Shown: one piece after another, positions 10,301-24,821 of the stretch
Numbering within the stretch: the stretch's first letter is position 1
Layout: each line of letters starts with the position of its first letter
NCBI RefSeq assembly: GCF_001649575.2
Contig: NC_051445.1
Location: forward strand, 29,854,146-29,918,145
Direction: 5' to 3'
Source of the DNA: Kryptolebias marmoratus
Lineage: Eukaryota > Chordata > Actinopteri > Cyprinodontiformes > Rivulidae
DNA length: 64,000 bases
Made by a program: the position numbers and the translations under genes
The notes under the pieces: model-generated
Told to the model about the DNA's origin: nothing
Seen by the model: only the letters and a program-made list of their open reading frames with translations
The model's database searches: none

Positions 10301-13300
10301 TCTGCTGGAAGAACTATGTAATGCAGAACTGATGGCGTGATAAAGGTTTAATTAATAGTGTGAAAGCAAAAAATGTCGAAGATTGGAGATGTTTTAAGCC
10401 GACTGATTTGGTAGTGGGTTCGTTCCAACTAGCCATGATGGGCTCCTCAATACAGTCTGAGTGGACTCAATTCTAATGGTTCCAAATTTTAACACCACCA
10501 TCAGTTTCTCAGTACAATGTTATTTTACTAGAAGTACTATAATATTCCTGCAGAAGTGCTCCAAGCTGCACTGGAAGTGTTACAGCTAACTGCCGCTGCT
10601 ATTTGCAGCAGCTGCATTAAAAACAACTAACAAACAAAAAAACAACAACACGACAAATCAATCTGTACAATTAAACAATAACTAAACTTACTGTACTAAA
10701 ATAACAAAAGTGTATAGGCTCAAATATTTTTTCTCAAAAGAATTATGTGCATAAACAACATCATGTAAACTTTGCTGTCTTTGTTGGTTGAGAACAACAC
10801 ACTCCACAAAGATAGTGTTTATTCATTTTTCTTCTCAGCTTTCTGTTACTGGCAAACACTGACCCTCTGCTGGCCCACGTTGACCCGTTGCAGTGACACC
10901 TGCAGCACATACTCCTGGTCAGCGTGGACATCCAACCAGCTGCTGTCTTCTCTCAGGTTAGTTCCTGCTGCAGGGAGGGGGCGCTGCATCTGCTCCTGGC
11001 TCTGCTCCCACCAGCCCTTCACACTTAGATGGACCTCGAGAACAGGGAGGTGGCTCAGGAAGGACCAGGCCTAGAAGGGGAGGAGCAAGGGGATGAAGAG
11101 AGAGTGATATTGGTTTAGAGAGAAATTATGATGAAGACTGACTGACACCAAAATGCCATAACATTTTGACCACTGACAGGTGAAGTGAAAAACCAATCTG
11201 TTGTACAAAAACACCTGGCAACATTTAAACATTCTGTCCTTGGGGTTGATGGGTTGGAGGCAGAAAAATGAAGAACCTAAAGCCTGTATTTCACCATGCT
11301 GCCCCAGTTTGTGGAGGTAGTTTGTGAAATGTTTGCAGGTGTTCTCGATCTCCTTGTGAATTTCAGGGACACACATTTCTACCACATGGACTTTGAACAT
11401 GTTAAAAAAATTGGCACAACAAAGTCTCTATCAAAACAGTCACAGAGTCATGGGTGTTCTGAACCCTTTTCAATTTAGTTTTTGTAATTTTAAAACACTA
11501 GAGCTAGATTTTTTTTGTAAATTGCTGCTTGTTTATTGATTTTTTGTATTTATTTATTATTTAGCTATAAGATGGAAACATAAATATGTGCAAAATATAA
11601 TGTGCATAAAAAACCCTCAGAACTTCCCTTCAAAACACATTAACAAAAAGAACCTGTGAAACCTATGAATCTGAAACTGTCAGGGTGTGGTGAGTTGGGA
11701 CCCAAGGATGCAGACTGAACACTGGAAGAATATGGAGTTAGATTTGTTTCACAATTATTCAATCAAAAAAAAAAATCATGTCAAACAAAAAAACATCTTA
11801 AAACTTTTTAATCATAAAAATATTTTTTTACAAAACAAAAATTTATTTAAAGATTTTTTTTTTTTGATTGAAGTCACTAATTTTTTGATTGAAACTCTTT
11901 TTTTGGTTGAGTCTATTTTTTTTTGGTTGAACTCGTTTTCTTGCTTATACAACTTTATTTGCTTTGGAGAAGCTTACATGAACATTCTGGGCGGGGATTA
12001 AGGACGAGCGATGTAAGACGTCTCCCTATTGGTTAACGCTGACTGAAGCGACAGACCCTGAGTACGGAAGCGCATTGCTATCACGCAGGGAAAAAAAATT
12101 TGAACGCTATGACGTTAAAACATGATACGTATCTTGTTAAAACGTGATAATTATCCTTTTAAAACGTGAGACGTATCTTGTTAAAACGTGATAATTTTAT
12201 GTCCAGGAAGTGGCGGTATTATGCTAGGCTAGTACAGTGGCTAACAGGAATTGGTCAGGTTTCCCTTCATGTTTGGTCTACACGGATACGGATGCTGCTT
12301 TGCACTGTGGTTAAAACCATNNNNNNNNNNNNNNNNNNNNNNNNNNNNNNNNNNNNNNNNNNNNNNNNNNNNNNNNNNNNNNNNNNNNNNNNNNNNNNNN
12401 NNNNNNNNNNNNNNNNNNNNNNNNNNNNNNNNNNNNNNNNNNNNNNNNNATTCTTCAAAATAAAAGACTTCCTCTCTCCAAAATAAATCATAAATAAAGC
12501 TTTGAATTTAATTATTTTTCACGTCACTTTTTTGTAATTATGTACAATGATTATTATTATTCACAGAATTTAACTTGATTGTACATTATTACAAAAAGGT
12601 GACGTGAAAAAGTCTTTTATTTTGAAGAATTCTTAACAGGATCTAGTTTTGTCTTTTGCCGCTATCTAGCCTTCTGTTGATTTTGGTTGCTTGGTTACGA
12701 ACAGCCGTTGCCGTTATTCACCTATTGAACAGAAAATGTTCAGCAAATACAGCTGAGCCTCCGTTATAATCGCTCTTTGGCCATTTCCCGAATCAGAAGC
12801 TACAATCGGAAGCCAACTTCAGCTTCAATCCAGACAGTCGCTTCAGTCAGCGTTAACCAATAGGGAGACGTCTTACATTGCTTGTCCTTAATCCCCGCCC
12901 AGAATGTTTATGTAAGCTTCCCCAAAGCAAATAAAGTTGTATAGGCAAGAAAACGAGTTCAACCAAAAAAGAAATAGACTCAACCAAAAAAAAATTGACT
13001 CAACCAAAAGAGTTTCAATCAAAAAATTAGTGACTTCAATCAAAAAAAAAATCTTTAAATAAATTTTTGTTTTGTAAAAAAATATTTTTATGATTAAAAA
13101 GTTTTTAAGATGTTTTTTTGTTTGACATGATTTTTTTTGATTGAATACTACTTTTTTTGTTTGACATGATTTTCTTTTTGATTGAATAATTGTGAAACAA
13201 ATCTAACTCCATAGAAGAACAAAATAAGGAATTTAATGACAAAATTAAAAGGCTGATAGGGTAGTAAAACAAGATACAGACCAAGAAACATGGAGCACAC

Positions 13301-16204
13301 AGAAAACATGCAGGAGAACAAAACAGTATGACAAACTGACTGAGAATGGGATCATAAGTACTGAGAGAAATGAGGAACAAGTGAATACGACTAGGCTGAT
13401 TTTAATGAAGAACAGATGAGTACTAAGAAAAAAATGACTAACTGAGGGAATGCAATAATGTATTACACAAGGGAGAAACAGGAAATCAATAAGATAGCAT
13501 CCAAAACAAAACACAAAGTAAATCAAGACAAAACAAACTGAATCTACAATAACAAAAAGAACAAAACAAGACAAACCAACCACAACATAATGGATCATAA
13601 CAGAAACTAATCAAATGTAATATTATTTTTACCTAATGTGACAAAAACAATTGCACATTAGTTAGTACAGACTAAAATGCAAGTAATCTTTGTAATTTTA
13701 AACAAAAAGTGCAAATCTATTATTAAAATTGGCCACGAATGGGACTGAAAGTTTAAAAAGGGCTTCAAAATAAGTGAAATACTTGAAATGAATTAAATAA
13801 ATTTACTATTAAAGTGCAGCACAGTATTATGACAACTAAATTATGTAATTGATTAAATATCTTACAAATGAAATATTTACATTCAGTTGAGGAGATTTAC
13901 CATTCAGATAAAAATTATTACTCCACTGTAACATGCAGAAACACCCGCCTCTACACAAACTGAATGATGTTCACTTAAAGACCGTCCATGAGACCATGTT
14001 TAAACTGATGCAAATGTTAATGTACAAACATGATTTATAAGTTATGGTTGTCAAATTGTTAGTTTCATTAGTCAATAGATTTTTTTTTTTAATAGCTTCA
14101 TCTGACTCTCATTACTCATTGGAACACAAACTGTGTCATTAGAACTCAACATAATATAACGCTTTCCTGGTTATGGGTTAACTCACACAAAGGCGACTCG
14201 GGGAAGCTGAATGGGTTTTGATCTCTTGCTGTTGTCGGCCACAGCTACGCCATACAGACACACAAAACAGAGGTTATTTTCCCTCCCTTTTTTCTCCCAG
14301 CTTCTCCTACCTCCTGCCGTAAACTGTCGTGAACCTAACCACAGAACGTGATATAAATCTAACTGCAGAACATGCTACAATAATTTGGCCAAATGAGGAT
14401 AGAAAGAAAGAAAAAGGAAATGAAAAAAGTTCTCCAAACATCTGATTATCCTAATTGGACTTTTGTCAAGTGATCAAGGAAGCCTAAAAACACACCACAG
14501 AACAGAACATGGAGTTGAAAAAAACCCCAAAACAAACACCCAAACAAACTGAGCGGTGTTGTGTCTGCAGTTCAGTGCAGAGAGGAATGTCCAGACCTCC
14601 ATATTGGAGAAATTAAACAGCCCGTCCACAAATGCATGGCTCACCACAGGAGGGCCAGCTCTTCAGGACAGGACTCAGGGACATTGTTTTGTGGCCCAAA
14701 ATGTTCATATTTTGGTCAGAGAAGGCATAAGGCTTGACGGAAGTCATTTATGTCAAACAAGAAAAACAACTTTAATTAAATAGAGGAGGTGGTCTCAGTT
14801 TTCAGCTTTCTAAAACTTACAATGGAGCATTAAGCCTGACACCCAGTCATTTCCCCTCTAAAACACACCTTTGTGCATGTGACCAAACTATCTCTCTTGT
14901 GAGCCAGGCAAACAAAGACACCAATGACTCTTCAGTGGGAGGGAGTGAGATTAATCTAAATGTTAGTTTAGCTGACTAAATGGAGCATCTTATGCAATTT
15001 AAAGCATGGAACTCCACTCCAGTTTTGAATTGAGAAAGCTCCTAAGATAGGAAGCAAAACAACTTCAACCACAGAATAGAAGTTTAGTTGTTTTGTTTTT
15101 AAAAAAGAGGCAACTGTAGCAAATGTTGGGTGTTAGTGGTTGAGGACCCATAAATGCAAAGCATCAGGCAGGCAGATTTAAATCCAAAAATGTTTTAATA
15201 AACAAACCCAAACAACCAGAATGACAAAAACCAGGGCAGAACAGAGAAGTTACATGTCTGACAGAGGGTAAGTAAGACTGGGCTTTTGTCTGCTGGTTCA
15301 TTGGTGAGTCAAAACAACTGAAATGTGTTTTTCTTTGTCTTTCTTCCAATAGAAACTACACCTGGACCAGTCATTGTGTGTGTGTGTTTGTGTCTCTTTC
15401 CTATCCTCTCAAACCTTAGCTGGCCGAAGCCGATCCTGAACATCTGTGTGGATCATTATGACCATTTTACATTACGCTGTAAAATGTCACTACTCTAATC
15501 ATTTTTTTCCATTTAGGCGAACCCTGAGTGATGTCAGGATCTCTGCCCTTGCTGCGTGACCCACTCCAGCAGTGGCACGTGGGGAGTTAGACTAGTGCAG
15601 TTGACCTGTCAAAAGTAACACAGGTGTCAAAAGGTGAGCTTACAGAGGAAATCTCCTCTGAAGTTGAAGGGAAGTTCTTCGCTGCAGCTGAATGATTCCA
15701 TGTTTTTGCACAAACACTTTGATGCACATTTTATTTTCAAAGTTCAAACAATGTATACAGTGTCAAGTTACAAATGCATACAGTACATGTTTTCATGCAG
15801 TATGAAGAAACACACAGATGGCAGTTCATAAAAAAATACATCTCTAGGGCTCTAGAATTACAGAAACCAAATTGAGAAGGGTTCAAGACAAATTCAAGGC
15901 ATACGTCACATCTTCCCAACTATTTCTGAGAGAAAATTTGTTTTGTAAATTTTGTGAACATGCTCAAAATCCATATCCAACGTTGAGACATTTTGGAGAC
16001 TCCCTCATGAATACTGTTCCCCAACGGTGTGGTCAGATAAATTTAACACCAAGGTATCAAACTGGTCTAAGGACGGACCCATCAGCTACTCTATTCATTT
16101 TAACAGATGTTCTTCCTCTGGTCTTAGATGTTTCATGAGAAGAACAAAAGATATAAAAAGGATAAAAGCACAAAGAGAGTGACAGAGAAAAATAGCAGAA
16201 GAGG

Positions 16205-16241
<37 letters not shown>

Positions 16242-17746
16242 ATAAGAAGCTTGGAAGAGAAAAGTCTCTCCGATTCACCCAGAAAAAGCTATTTATGTGA
16301 GGATTACTCTCCCAGAGAGAGTCAGACAGAAATGCTGCTGCACATCTAATTATTTAATTAAAGAGCCTGCCACTCTGTGGTGGGAGGGAAGTAGAGGGGG
16401 TGGAATTGTGGGGAAGAGAGGAGGAGGTGACACTGATTGGGTGAAGTCACTGGGCCTGTCGCTGAGCCTGGATACTCTCATTACTGCAGCAATTAGCACG
16501 TAAATTGGAGCCACAATCCCCATTTTTAAAGATGTAATTGGGGATCGTAGAGGCACCGGGAACCAGAAGCATAACTGCTGATGGCTCCTCACTGAGAACT
16601 GTGTGTATGTGAGTGTGTGTGTAAAATAGTGTAAGTGTTCTGAACAGCTTTTTTTTTTAAAGCTGCACAATTCAAGTGCTTGAGAACCCTTGATGCTTGT
16701 AATATCTGTGATCTTACCTGGGAAAGGAGAGTTTGGGGAAACTCTTGGCCGACCATAGAAGTGAAAACACTTTCCCTGCCGCTGCAGGCAGCAATCAGCT
16801 CGGGAAGTCCTTCGATTGCCCCAGTGAAGCTTCCCACATTACTCCAAGCCATCTGATTTGTCCACTTCCTAAGAAGTGAATAAAAAGAAAGCAATGAAAG
16901 AGGTATCAAATTAAACTAAAAAGATGTCAATGAGTAGAAAAAGGTGCTGATCAAAATCCAAAATCAAAAATTATGCTCCAAAAAATTGAAAACTGGTAGT
17001 ATCATATACAATGAGTTGCAAAAGTATTCAACACTCCTTGGTATTTTTCCTACAATGTTGCCTTTCAACCTGAAATTTAAATGGATTTTCAGTTCAATTT
17101 TGAGTCATGAACTGACCAAGATACTTCTAATTAAAAGGGTTAAATAAGTAAAGGAAAAGTTTGAAAATTTTGGAAAAATGAATAAAATTAAAAAGTGGTG
17201 CACACATATCCGGGATGTAAAGATTAAATGATGTATATTAATTCTAGAATGTCCACATGATGTGATTGGATTGGTAAAGCAGTCATGTACAGATGCCATT
17301 TTGGCATAAAATCTAGATAAGTGGTTTTCAAATCTTTTATAACCAAAGGCCAAGACGTCCTTAAAGGAATGTATATTTCCCATTGCCTTAAAGACCAGAG
17401 TTTTAGACTAATATTCTCTTATGTTGAGAAATGACAGAATTTAGCCATTTGGATAAACCTTATAAATAATGTTATGCCTAATCTAACGCAATATTATAAG
17501 ATCTCTCACTCAGCTTGTATAATGTGAATGATTCAACTATACATTAGTACAGTTAGATTTTAGATCAATATCTGAAAAATTGACTCAGTTATAGACACTT
17601 TTGTGGTTTTAAAAGTAATTTGGCTTGTATTGGGTTGACTTCAAAGGTTAATTAGTTCTAGTTGTACAACTAATAATCACTTTCTGCAAGTTTCATGAAA
17701 ATTCATCCATTGGTTCATAAAATACTTTGGTAATGGACAGACACGA

Positions 17747-17779
<33 letters not shown>

Positions 17780-20700
17780 CGTGTAAAAACATCATCACAA
17801 GTGTCTACTTTTCTACTTTTCAGTGGGAAGCGATAATGCAGTACTATCTCAGAAAACACTAAGCTCTTCAAGTACCACCATTATGACATACATTGAAAAA
17901 AAAACAGTAGTTCATTTGTGACATAAACAAGCAACCTGACCAAACCCTAAACTCTAACCCTGGTTCAGCGGTGCAGTTTAAAATATGATGGTTCTATGCC
18001 TTGGCTGCTAAAAATAACACATACAGTACATTTTATTCTTGGCTCTTCTTCTGACTCACAACAACTGAATACAAATGTGAGACCCCTTAAATAAAAATTC
18101 CTTGCTGTTTTACACTTGTTGTTGCAAGCACGATCTATATAGATTTCACTGAGATTTCACCAGTTTTCACTCATTTTTTGGGCTATCTCTAGTTTTTAGC
18201 CTTTCATTACACTTTAGCTTATGATGGTTAATTAGCTTGTTACTTAACTTGCATATTATTAAAACCAAATTATTAATCCCTCTAGTACCACTAGATGTAT
18301 CTAGTTCTTAATTGTGAGTCAAGCTTTATGTAAGCATACTTTTAAAAGAAAACCTGTTTGTGAGCGGTCATATAACTGACAGGATCATTCATTTGTTTGT
18401 ATCGTATTGTATTGAATGTCAATATATTAAATCAAACTGATATTGAATCACATGGTATCGTGATTAAAGGGTGACTTCTATTATTGGCAGTGCACATATC
18501 ATATTAGCCACAGACCAGAGATGCACAACCCTAGATACATATATATATATATTTAAAGCTGAACTGAAAAGTGTTTTGAAGCCAACATCAGTTGAAAGAA
18601 AATCATTGTCTTCCAGCATTTCTTTGTATTCAAAAAAGACTTCTTCCATTTTCACTAGTAAACAACTAGACTGTAGCGCTTGTCATGAACCCAGGACAGC
18701 AAGTCTGCCCCACAGATCACCCATTTTGGAAATTATTGACTTAAATAGTTTGTATAATAGTTTATTTAAGTATTAAGTCAGAAAAACAAGTCCCTGCAAT
18801 GTTGTTTGACTAAATAACTTTCATGAAATGTCAATTTTTTTAGATTTGATTTCAGTTCAGCTTTAAAATCAAATAAAATCCCATTCAAATTCCAAGTTAA
18901 TGCAACAACAAAAAAGAATATCAACGAGGTAAATACTTTTGCATCCCCCTGTATGTGGATAAAGAATACAAAACAGGTTATAAGCTCATGCAATCAATAA
19001 CTGATAATTACAAACAATATGTAGCAAAAAAACATGCAAATAGATGTTCAAAACTTTTAAATAACCTCAGTAAAATATTAAAATGTTTTAGCATCTGTTC
19101 ATTATTGACAAGTTAGGAAGATGTTTCCACACAAATAAACTTAAAAATTGTTTTTTTTTTCTTTTTTTTTAAGACCAGCTGAGAAAGCAATGAGCACATG
19201 TGGAGCAACAAGGATGTTTACCTAAACAGGTATAGGTGGTGACGTTCTACATGTGGGAGTGTCAGCAATGAGGAGTCGTGAAGCCAGCGGCCCTGGACGA
19301 TCATCTGAACCAGGTTACAGATACTAATGGCTGTAACTAACCAGCCCTCGTTAGCAGCTACATCCAGCATTGCCTAAAGACAAGAAAGAAAAATCAACCT
19401 TTAGGAATATCACAATGTATATAGAACAGGGGTCACCAACAACCTTTGCTCAGGGACCAGAGTTTTTCTGAACAGCCTCTGCAGGGGCCGGAATTTATGG
19501 TCGGTAAAAATAATAATGCTTACAAAGCCTCACAGCTTTCCAGCTCAATGTTAAGAGTTTAGTGTCTGAAGGAAAATGTAATTTCCTTCATTAATCAAGC
19601 ATGTATTTCAGCTTTAGTGGTTTATACTCCACATTAGCTGTTAATCATCAAAAGTGAGACATTTTATTTGATGCACAGAAACTCTGTTCTTCAGAACCGT
19701 CCCCTGAACATGGTGGAGGGGTCTGAGCACCTCTGTGATCCTGGAGACTTTATTGTCTGGGGCATCTGCCCCTGGCAAGATCTCCTATAGGAAACTGGCC
19801 TCAGAGGAGGGGACAGACGAAAAGTGATTCAAACACTTTGAAAATGAAGGAAGACCACACTAAACAAAAAATCTTAACCTTGACCGTAAGAGGAAAACCA
19901 GGGCACCCTGCTGGAGCCAGGCCTGGGAGGGGGGAGGGGGCTCACCAGTGAGCGCCTTGTGGTCAAGCTTTAGCTCATAGCAATTGGCCAAGCCAAGCTT
20001 AAAAAAAATGACAGGAACCCACCTCAGGTTAAGCAATACCAAGTACTGGGCTCACCTCCAGGCTCTGGAAACCAACTCTTGGAGAGAGATTGGACCCTTT
20101 CCTACTTTAGAGTTGCTCAAGGAGAGAGGTGTCGGGGAAGTGTGGGGATACTCCCAAGCCCATGGCTGAGCACCTCAGTGTTAGATATTTTCCTGGGTGA
20201 ACGAGAGGGTCGCGTCTCTGCAGCTTTAAATTGCAGGAGGGAAGGTTCTGACTATTGTTTGTGCTTATGCACCAAACATCAGTTCTGAATACTTAAATCT
20301 TCTTGGAGTCTCTGGATGGTGTCCTGGAAAGCTGTCATTTTGGGATTATAGATGTTCTTCTGGGGGACTTCAATCCCATGTGGGCATTGATGGAGTTATC
20401 TTGACTGGATTTTGTATGTCACCGTGGAGGTCAGGGACATGAAATCTGATTGGGCCATGTTTAAAGGCTTCTTTCACAGATGAGGCTTCGAGGATATGTG
20501 GCCAGAAGGTCAGTGGTGCCTTTAGCAGCAGCAAACTAAGGACCCAGTTGTGACAGAGGCTGTCATGCTGAATTCAGAGAGGCCATGAAGTAGGACATTC
20601 AGTTGACCTCAAGGAGGTTCTGGCAAATCATTTGGTGACTCAGAAAGGAAAAGTGAGTTCCATCGCAGGCTGTGCTTAACTTGGGTGGTAAAGACTAATA

Positions 20701-23700
20701 CTGAATAGTGGAAGGAACACTTTGAGGATCTCCTTAATCTGATCACCATGTCCACCTGAGAGAAGACAGTATGAGGACTGTTTGTTGAGGTAGTTAAAAA
20801 GCTCCTCAGGTGTTTTGTGGATTTGAAAAAGCCTTACGACTGGGTTCCTCAAGGCAATCTGTTTGGAGTGTTGAGGAAGTATGGGGCATACTCACTCAGC
20901 AAAAACAAATCAAAAGCTGTGTCTGAATTCTCAGCACAAAGTCAAGCTTGTTCCCTGCACCAACTGGACTCAGACAGGGCTGTCCCTTGTTTCCAATTCT
21001 GTTTGTGGTGTTCATGGACAGGAACTCAAGGCATATTTGTTGTAAAGAGGGTATCTGGTTTGGGAACCTAAGGGTCTTGTCAATGCTTTTTGCAGATGAT
21101 GTGGTTTTGTTGGTGTCTTCAAGCCATGACTCTACATTAAAAGGAGATAGTTGAGGAAGTTGGGGCATCTGATAAGGATGCCTTCTGGGTTTTCCAAGCA
21201 AGTCCCACTGGGAGGAGAAACAAGGGCCAGCCCAGAACTTGCAGGAGGGATTATATAGCCTCTCTGACCTGGCAACATGTTGGGATCCTTCAGGAAGAGC
21301 TGTAGGGTGTTGCTGGGTAGAGTAATGTCTGGGTTACATGCAAAATATCTGAAATACATTAGAACCTTTTTTAAACACATTGTTTTATTCCTTTTGAAAA
21401 TTGTGAGTGGTTGCCACAACCCTTCCCAAACCCATGTAAAACATGAAAAAACATGGAAAACTAAACATTTTATTGTTTTTCTAAAAGAAAACACTGTATT
21501 ATTACATACTGATTTCAAAAATTCTTTAATCAAATTTTAAATAACAATTTCATCAAGTTCCTGGCTGCAGTATAAAACCTAAATGAGTCTGAACAGTATG
21601 CTGAGTAGAATCAGCTAAGTAAATCTTACCTGGCAGATCCGAATGGCGTTGTCCAGCACTGTCTTGGTATCAGTGTTGTAGTCGCTGCATGGCAGCTGGG
21701 CACGGCTGAAGTGGGCCTGCAGCAGCAGGTGGGTCTTGGTGTGGGCGCTGTCAAAGGAGTGGGGGTTCACCTGCAGAGGAAGCTGCTGAGCTAGCTGGCT
21801 GTTGAGCTGGTCCTCGTTGTGTCTAACCGGCAGCTCGGCGTACTCCTCTGCATCCTGGAATACATCAAAAATTCAACTACAAAATCTGCAGGAGTGAGAA
21901 AAATGTAATAAGATGATCTGTGTTCTAACTGCTGCCTTTTAAAGTTTCAAGGTATACTGCAGTGTTAAAAAACTTCACCATGTTAAAATCACTAAATTTC
22001 TCTGTCATATCATTTGTGAATTAAAAAAAATGTTTAATGTATTTTTTATTCTCCTCATTTGCTGCATACCTGAAGGAAAAAAAGAATGATTCTGGTGTAA
22101 GAAAATGCTCTTGCAAAAAGCTATTCTTGTAAACCTGTTTTTGTGTATTAAACCTGGGTAACTTGATATACCCATGACCATATAAAGAGGTTTTTTTCTT
22201 TTTCTGTGCAAACACTCAGGCTCTGAACCAGAGTGTAACAACCATTCTCTGTACAGCTAGTTTTGTATATATTTTTCGTTGTGTAAGATTGTGTTGTATG
22301 ACCATGACACCCATAACTCTATAATTACTGCACCTGAGAGGAAATGCTCTTGGAGCTACACCGATAGATTACTAACGGGGTCGGTGTGCCTGTCTCCTTG
22401 TGCTGTACAGCTGAAATAAACCAAATGAAAAGCATTTATATACACCTGATTATTTCACAGAGGCTAATAACCAGCTAATTAATTCACAACAGCTTGTCAG
22501 GCTTTCAACATTACTTTACAAAAAGCAGGACAGCAGAGAAAAAAGTAATATTCTGCCTAATAGGAACAATTACTTTAGAATAATAAATAAACTGATCTAG
22601 TACTGTAGTTTTGTTTGCTGCTTGTGTGTATCTTGTGAACTAAAAACATAATACTGTATAAATGTACAACACAAAGCTTTCAACACATAAATAAAAGATT
22701 TGCATTCTTTGAAGCAATTCATATCATTTTCCACCTTGTATGTGCAAATTTTAATCTAAGATCATCTAGAGAAATGAGATGTAGCCATTTTTGCCAAATC
22801 ATGAAAACAACACTATGTACAATATCATGCAATGTTGCAAGATGTAATTTCATTTCATTTATTAGACAGGAAAAGGTTAAAAACATTACAGTAACCCAGG
22901 CCTGACTCAGTTAAAAACTGTTTTTCAGCTGGTTCCTGTTCTGCAGCAGAGAAAAAATCCATCCACACAAGATCATTCACATAAAACCAGCATATACAAC
23001 ACAACAATCAAAATAAAAATATAGCAAATAAGTCAGTGATTCCATATGTAATTGTCCAACAAGAAAAGTCTGTATGTTTTTTTTTTAAATTGATTCTGAG
23101 CTGTTTGATCTAATGCTCAGAGGGAAACTATTCCACGCCTTAGTGTAGATGGAAAAAAAGGACCTCTGACCATAGGTGTTTTTATAAGAAGGAACTTGAA
23201 GCTGTTCTGCCGAGCATGATCTAGTATTTCTCTGTAGGTTCATAGTTGGTACTAGAGCTGTCAGTGCTGGTGAGAGATTATGATTTTTTAACTGAAAGTA
23301 GAACCTGATGGCATTGTTATAGACATAATTGTCAAATGTCAGAGCATTCGATCTAGACAGGACTGTACAATGATGGGTCCAGCCTGGAAGTCTACAGTGG
23401 ATCTTAAATACTCTGTTATACAGTCGAGACACAGGTTCAAGAGCATTTTTAGTAGTAAGGGACCAAATAGGCAGACAGTAGTGGAGAGTGGAGAGAACTA
23501 CAGCATGAAGGTAGGTATATGAAACAGGGACTGTCAGATAAGGTCTAATTTTATTAAAAACATAGAGTTTGCTCAGAGTATGTGTTAAGGATGACTCACA
23601 GCAATCACCATATCAATTTTAGCTACATATCTGTAAAATTGACTGAGTTATAGCCATTTTTTTTGTTTTTAAGGTCAGTTTGTTTACTTTGGGTCGACTC

Positions 23701-24786
23701 CCAAAGGTAATCATTTATAAATTTACATCCAATGATTATTTTCTGAAGGTGTCAACAAATTCCATCCATTTGGTTCAATAGTTAATGAAAATGTTTTAAG
23801 CAAATATGTCATGCAATAAGTGGCACTTAGAGTATATGTTGTGCATGACTGTCAGCTTCTGCCACACCAAATTTAGCACACTATCTGCAAAACTGACTGA
23901 AATGTGGCCATTTTTGTGTTTTTTAAAGTCAGTTGGCTGTGACGGCCATCTTCAGTTAATTGACTCCAAAAGTTAATAAGTTGTAGATGCACACCCAATG
24001 ATTATTTTCTTAATTTTTTATTAAAAACCATGCACTATTTCATGAAATATTTTGCTAACAGACAGAGAGCAGTACAAACAGACACGAGCAAAAACAACAT
24101 TGCCCTTGCCTTCTGGAGATAATTTTAGAAAAAAGACATTTCTTGGCTATTAATCTCTGCTGAAATGGGAATTTTAAAAAGACATGCCTATTTCAAAACC
24201 AAGTGGAGCTGTTTGCATGACACTGATAAAATCTAAACAGTATGGGAGTATTTTAAAGCACGCTCCCATAGGGTCAAATTCAGTGTTGAATGTCCTAAAA
24301 TAAAAAATAATGGACTCAATCCAAATAAAACAAAATTTGTCTGCCCTGTTTAACATTTGAACTCTGGATGAGTATTTGTTGCAGCCAGCAGGCAGACATT
24401 CAGCAGCCTCACTCACTAAGAAAACAGAAATAAAGAGCCTGTGGCTGAGGAAAGTCATGATGATGATCGTCCATCAATCCTGTTTTTTTAGCCCGGGCTG
24501 TCAGCTGAGCTTTGTTGTTGGCTGTTAAGCTGAGACATGCATGGGCACAAAGAGCTCCTTTCCTCTAATTTACTTCTGTTCAACTTTGTCTAATGTGCTC
24601 CCATCAACAAGATGTGCAGGAGGCATTTGTCACGGCTGGCCCCCAGCTCGGACTGTTAAGGGCTCCATCCATCACTGAGAGAAGTCTCAGCTACAGAGAG
24701 CTTCCAGCTGAATGGGACCTGGTGAGATGGGAAAGGGCATCATTATCACCCACTGCTGAAAGGCAAAGGTGGATGATAATGTTGTC

Positions 24787-24821
<35 letters not shown>

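Larger units (their letters stand above)
11731..13213. mobile_element. fold-back DNA element with ~325-380 bp inverted repeats
   Basis: The sequence 11731-12054 (starting TATGGAGTTAGATTTGTTTC) reappears inverted at about 12835-13213. Immediately outside, GAAGAA stands on both sides (11725-11730 and 13214-13219), a likely 6 bp target duplication. No transposase frame is present, so it is non-autonomous. Inside each arm are tandem TTTTGRTTGA units; between the arms is a run of TTAAAACGTGATA-type direct repeats (12113-12197), an assembly gap and an inner palindrome. A 6 bp duplication with long arms does not fit Tc1 (TA) or hAT (8 bp). Dada-type (6-7 bp) is conceivable but untested. Confidence 0.8.
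11675..13604. repeat. older repeat hosting the fold-back element
   Basis: Sequence on both sides of the fold-back element (11675-11730 and 13214-13604) looks like one interrupted repeat: a GTCAGGGTGTGGTGAGTTGG start, then A-rich sequence ending near GATCATAACAG. The resemblance to a common fish non-autonomous repeat is from memory; its class is uncertain. Confidence 0.35.
17006..18957. mobile_element. Tc1-like element relic with matching inverted ends
   Basis: Left end TTGCAAAAGTATTCAACACT... pairs as an inverted repeat over about 85 bp with the right end, whose reverse complement starts TACAGGGGGATGCAAAAGTA. Both match a widespread fish Tc1-like family. The interior has no transposase frame and has been invaded by a copy of the 309-bp-type repeat (17325-17745) and a (CA)n tract. 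Confidence 0.7.

Noticed and set aside
11296..11478. Frame [20 protein letters not shown] that looks protein-like
   Set aside because: Short, next to a DNA-transposon fragment, unsupported by splice sites or recognised homology. Kept only as a curiosity.
12166..12491. Frames spanning the assembly gap
   Set aside because: More than 40 residues are unknown bases; no real protein can be supported.
13245..13598. A 117-codon minus-strand hydrophobic frame
   Set aside because: It is the complement of A-rich repeat sequence flanking the fold-back element; composition alone explains it.
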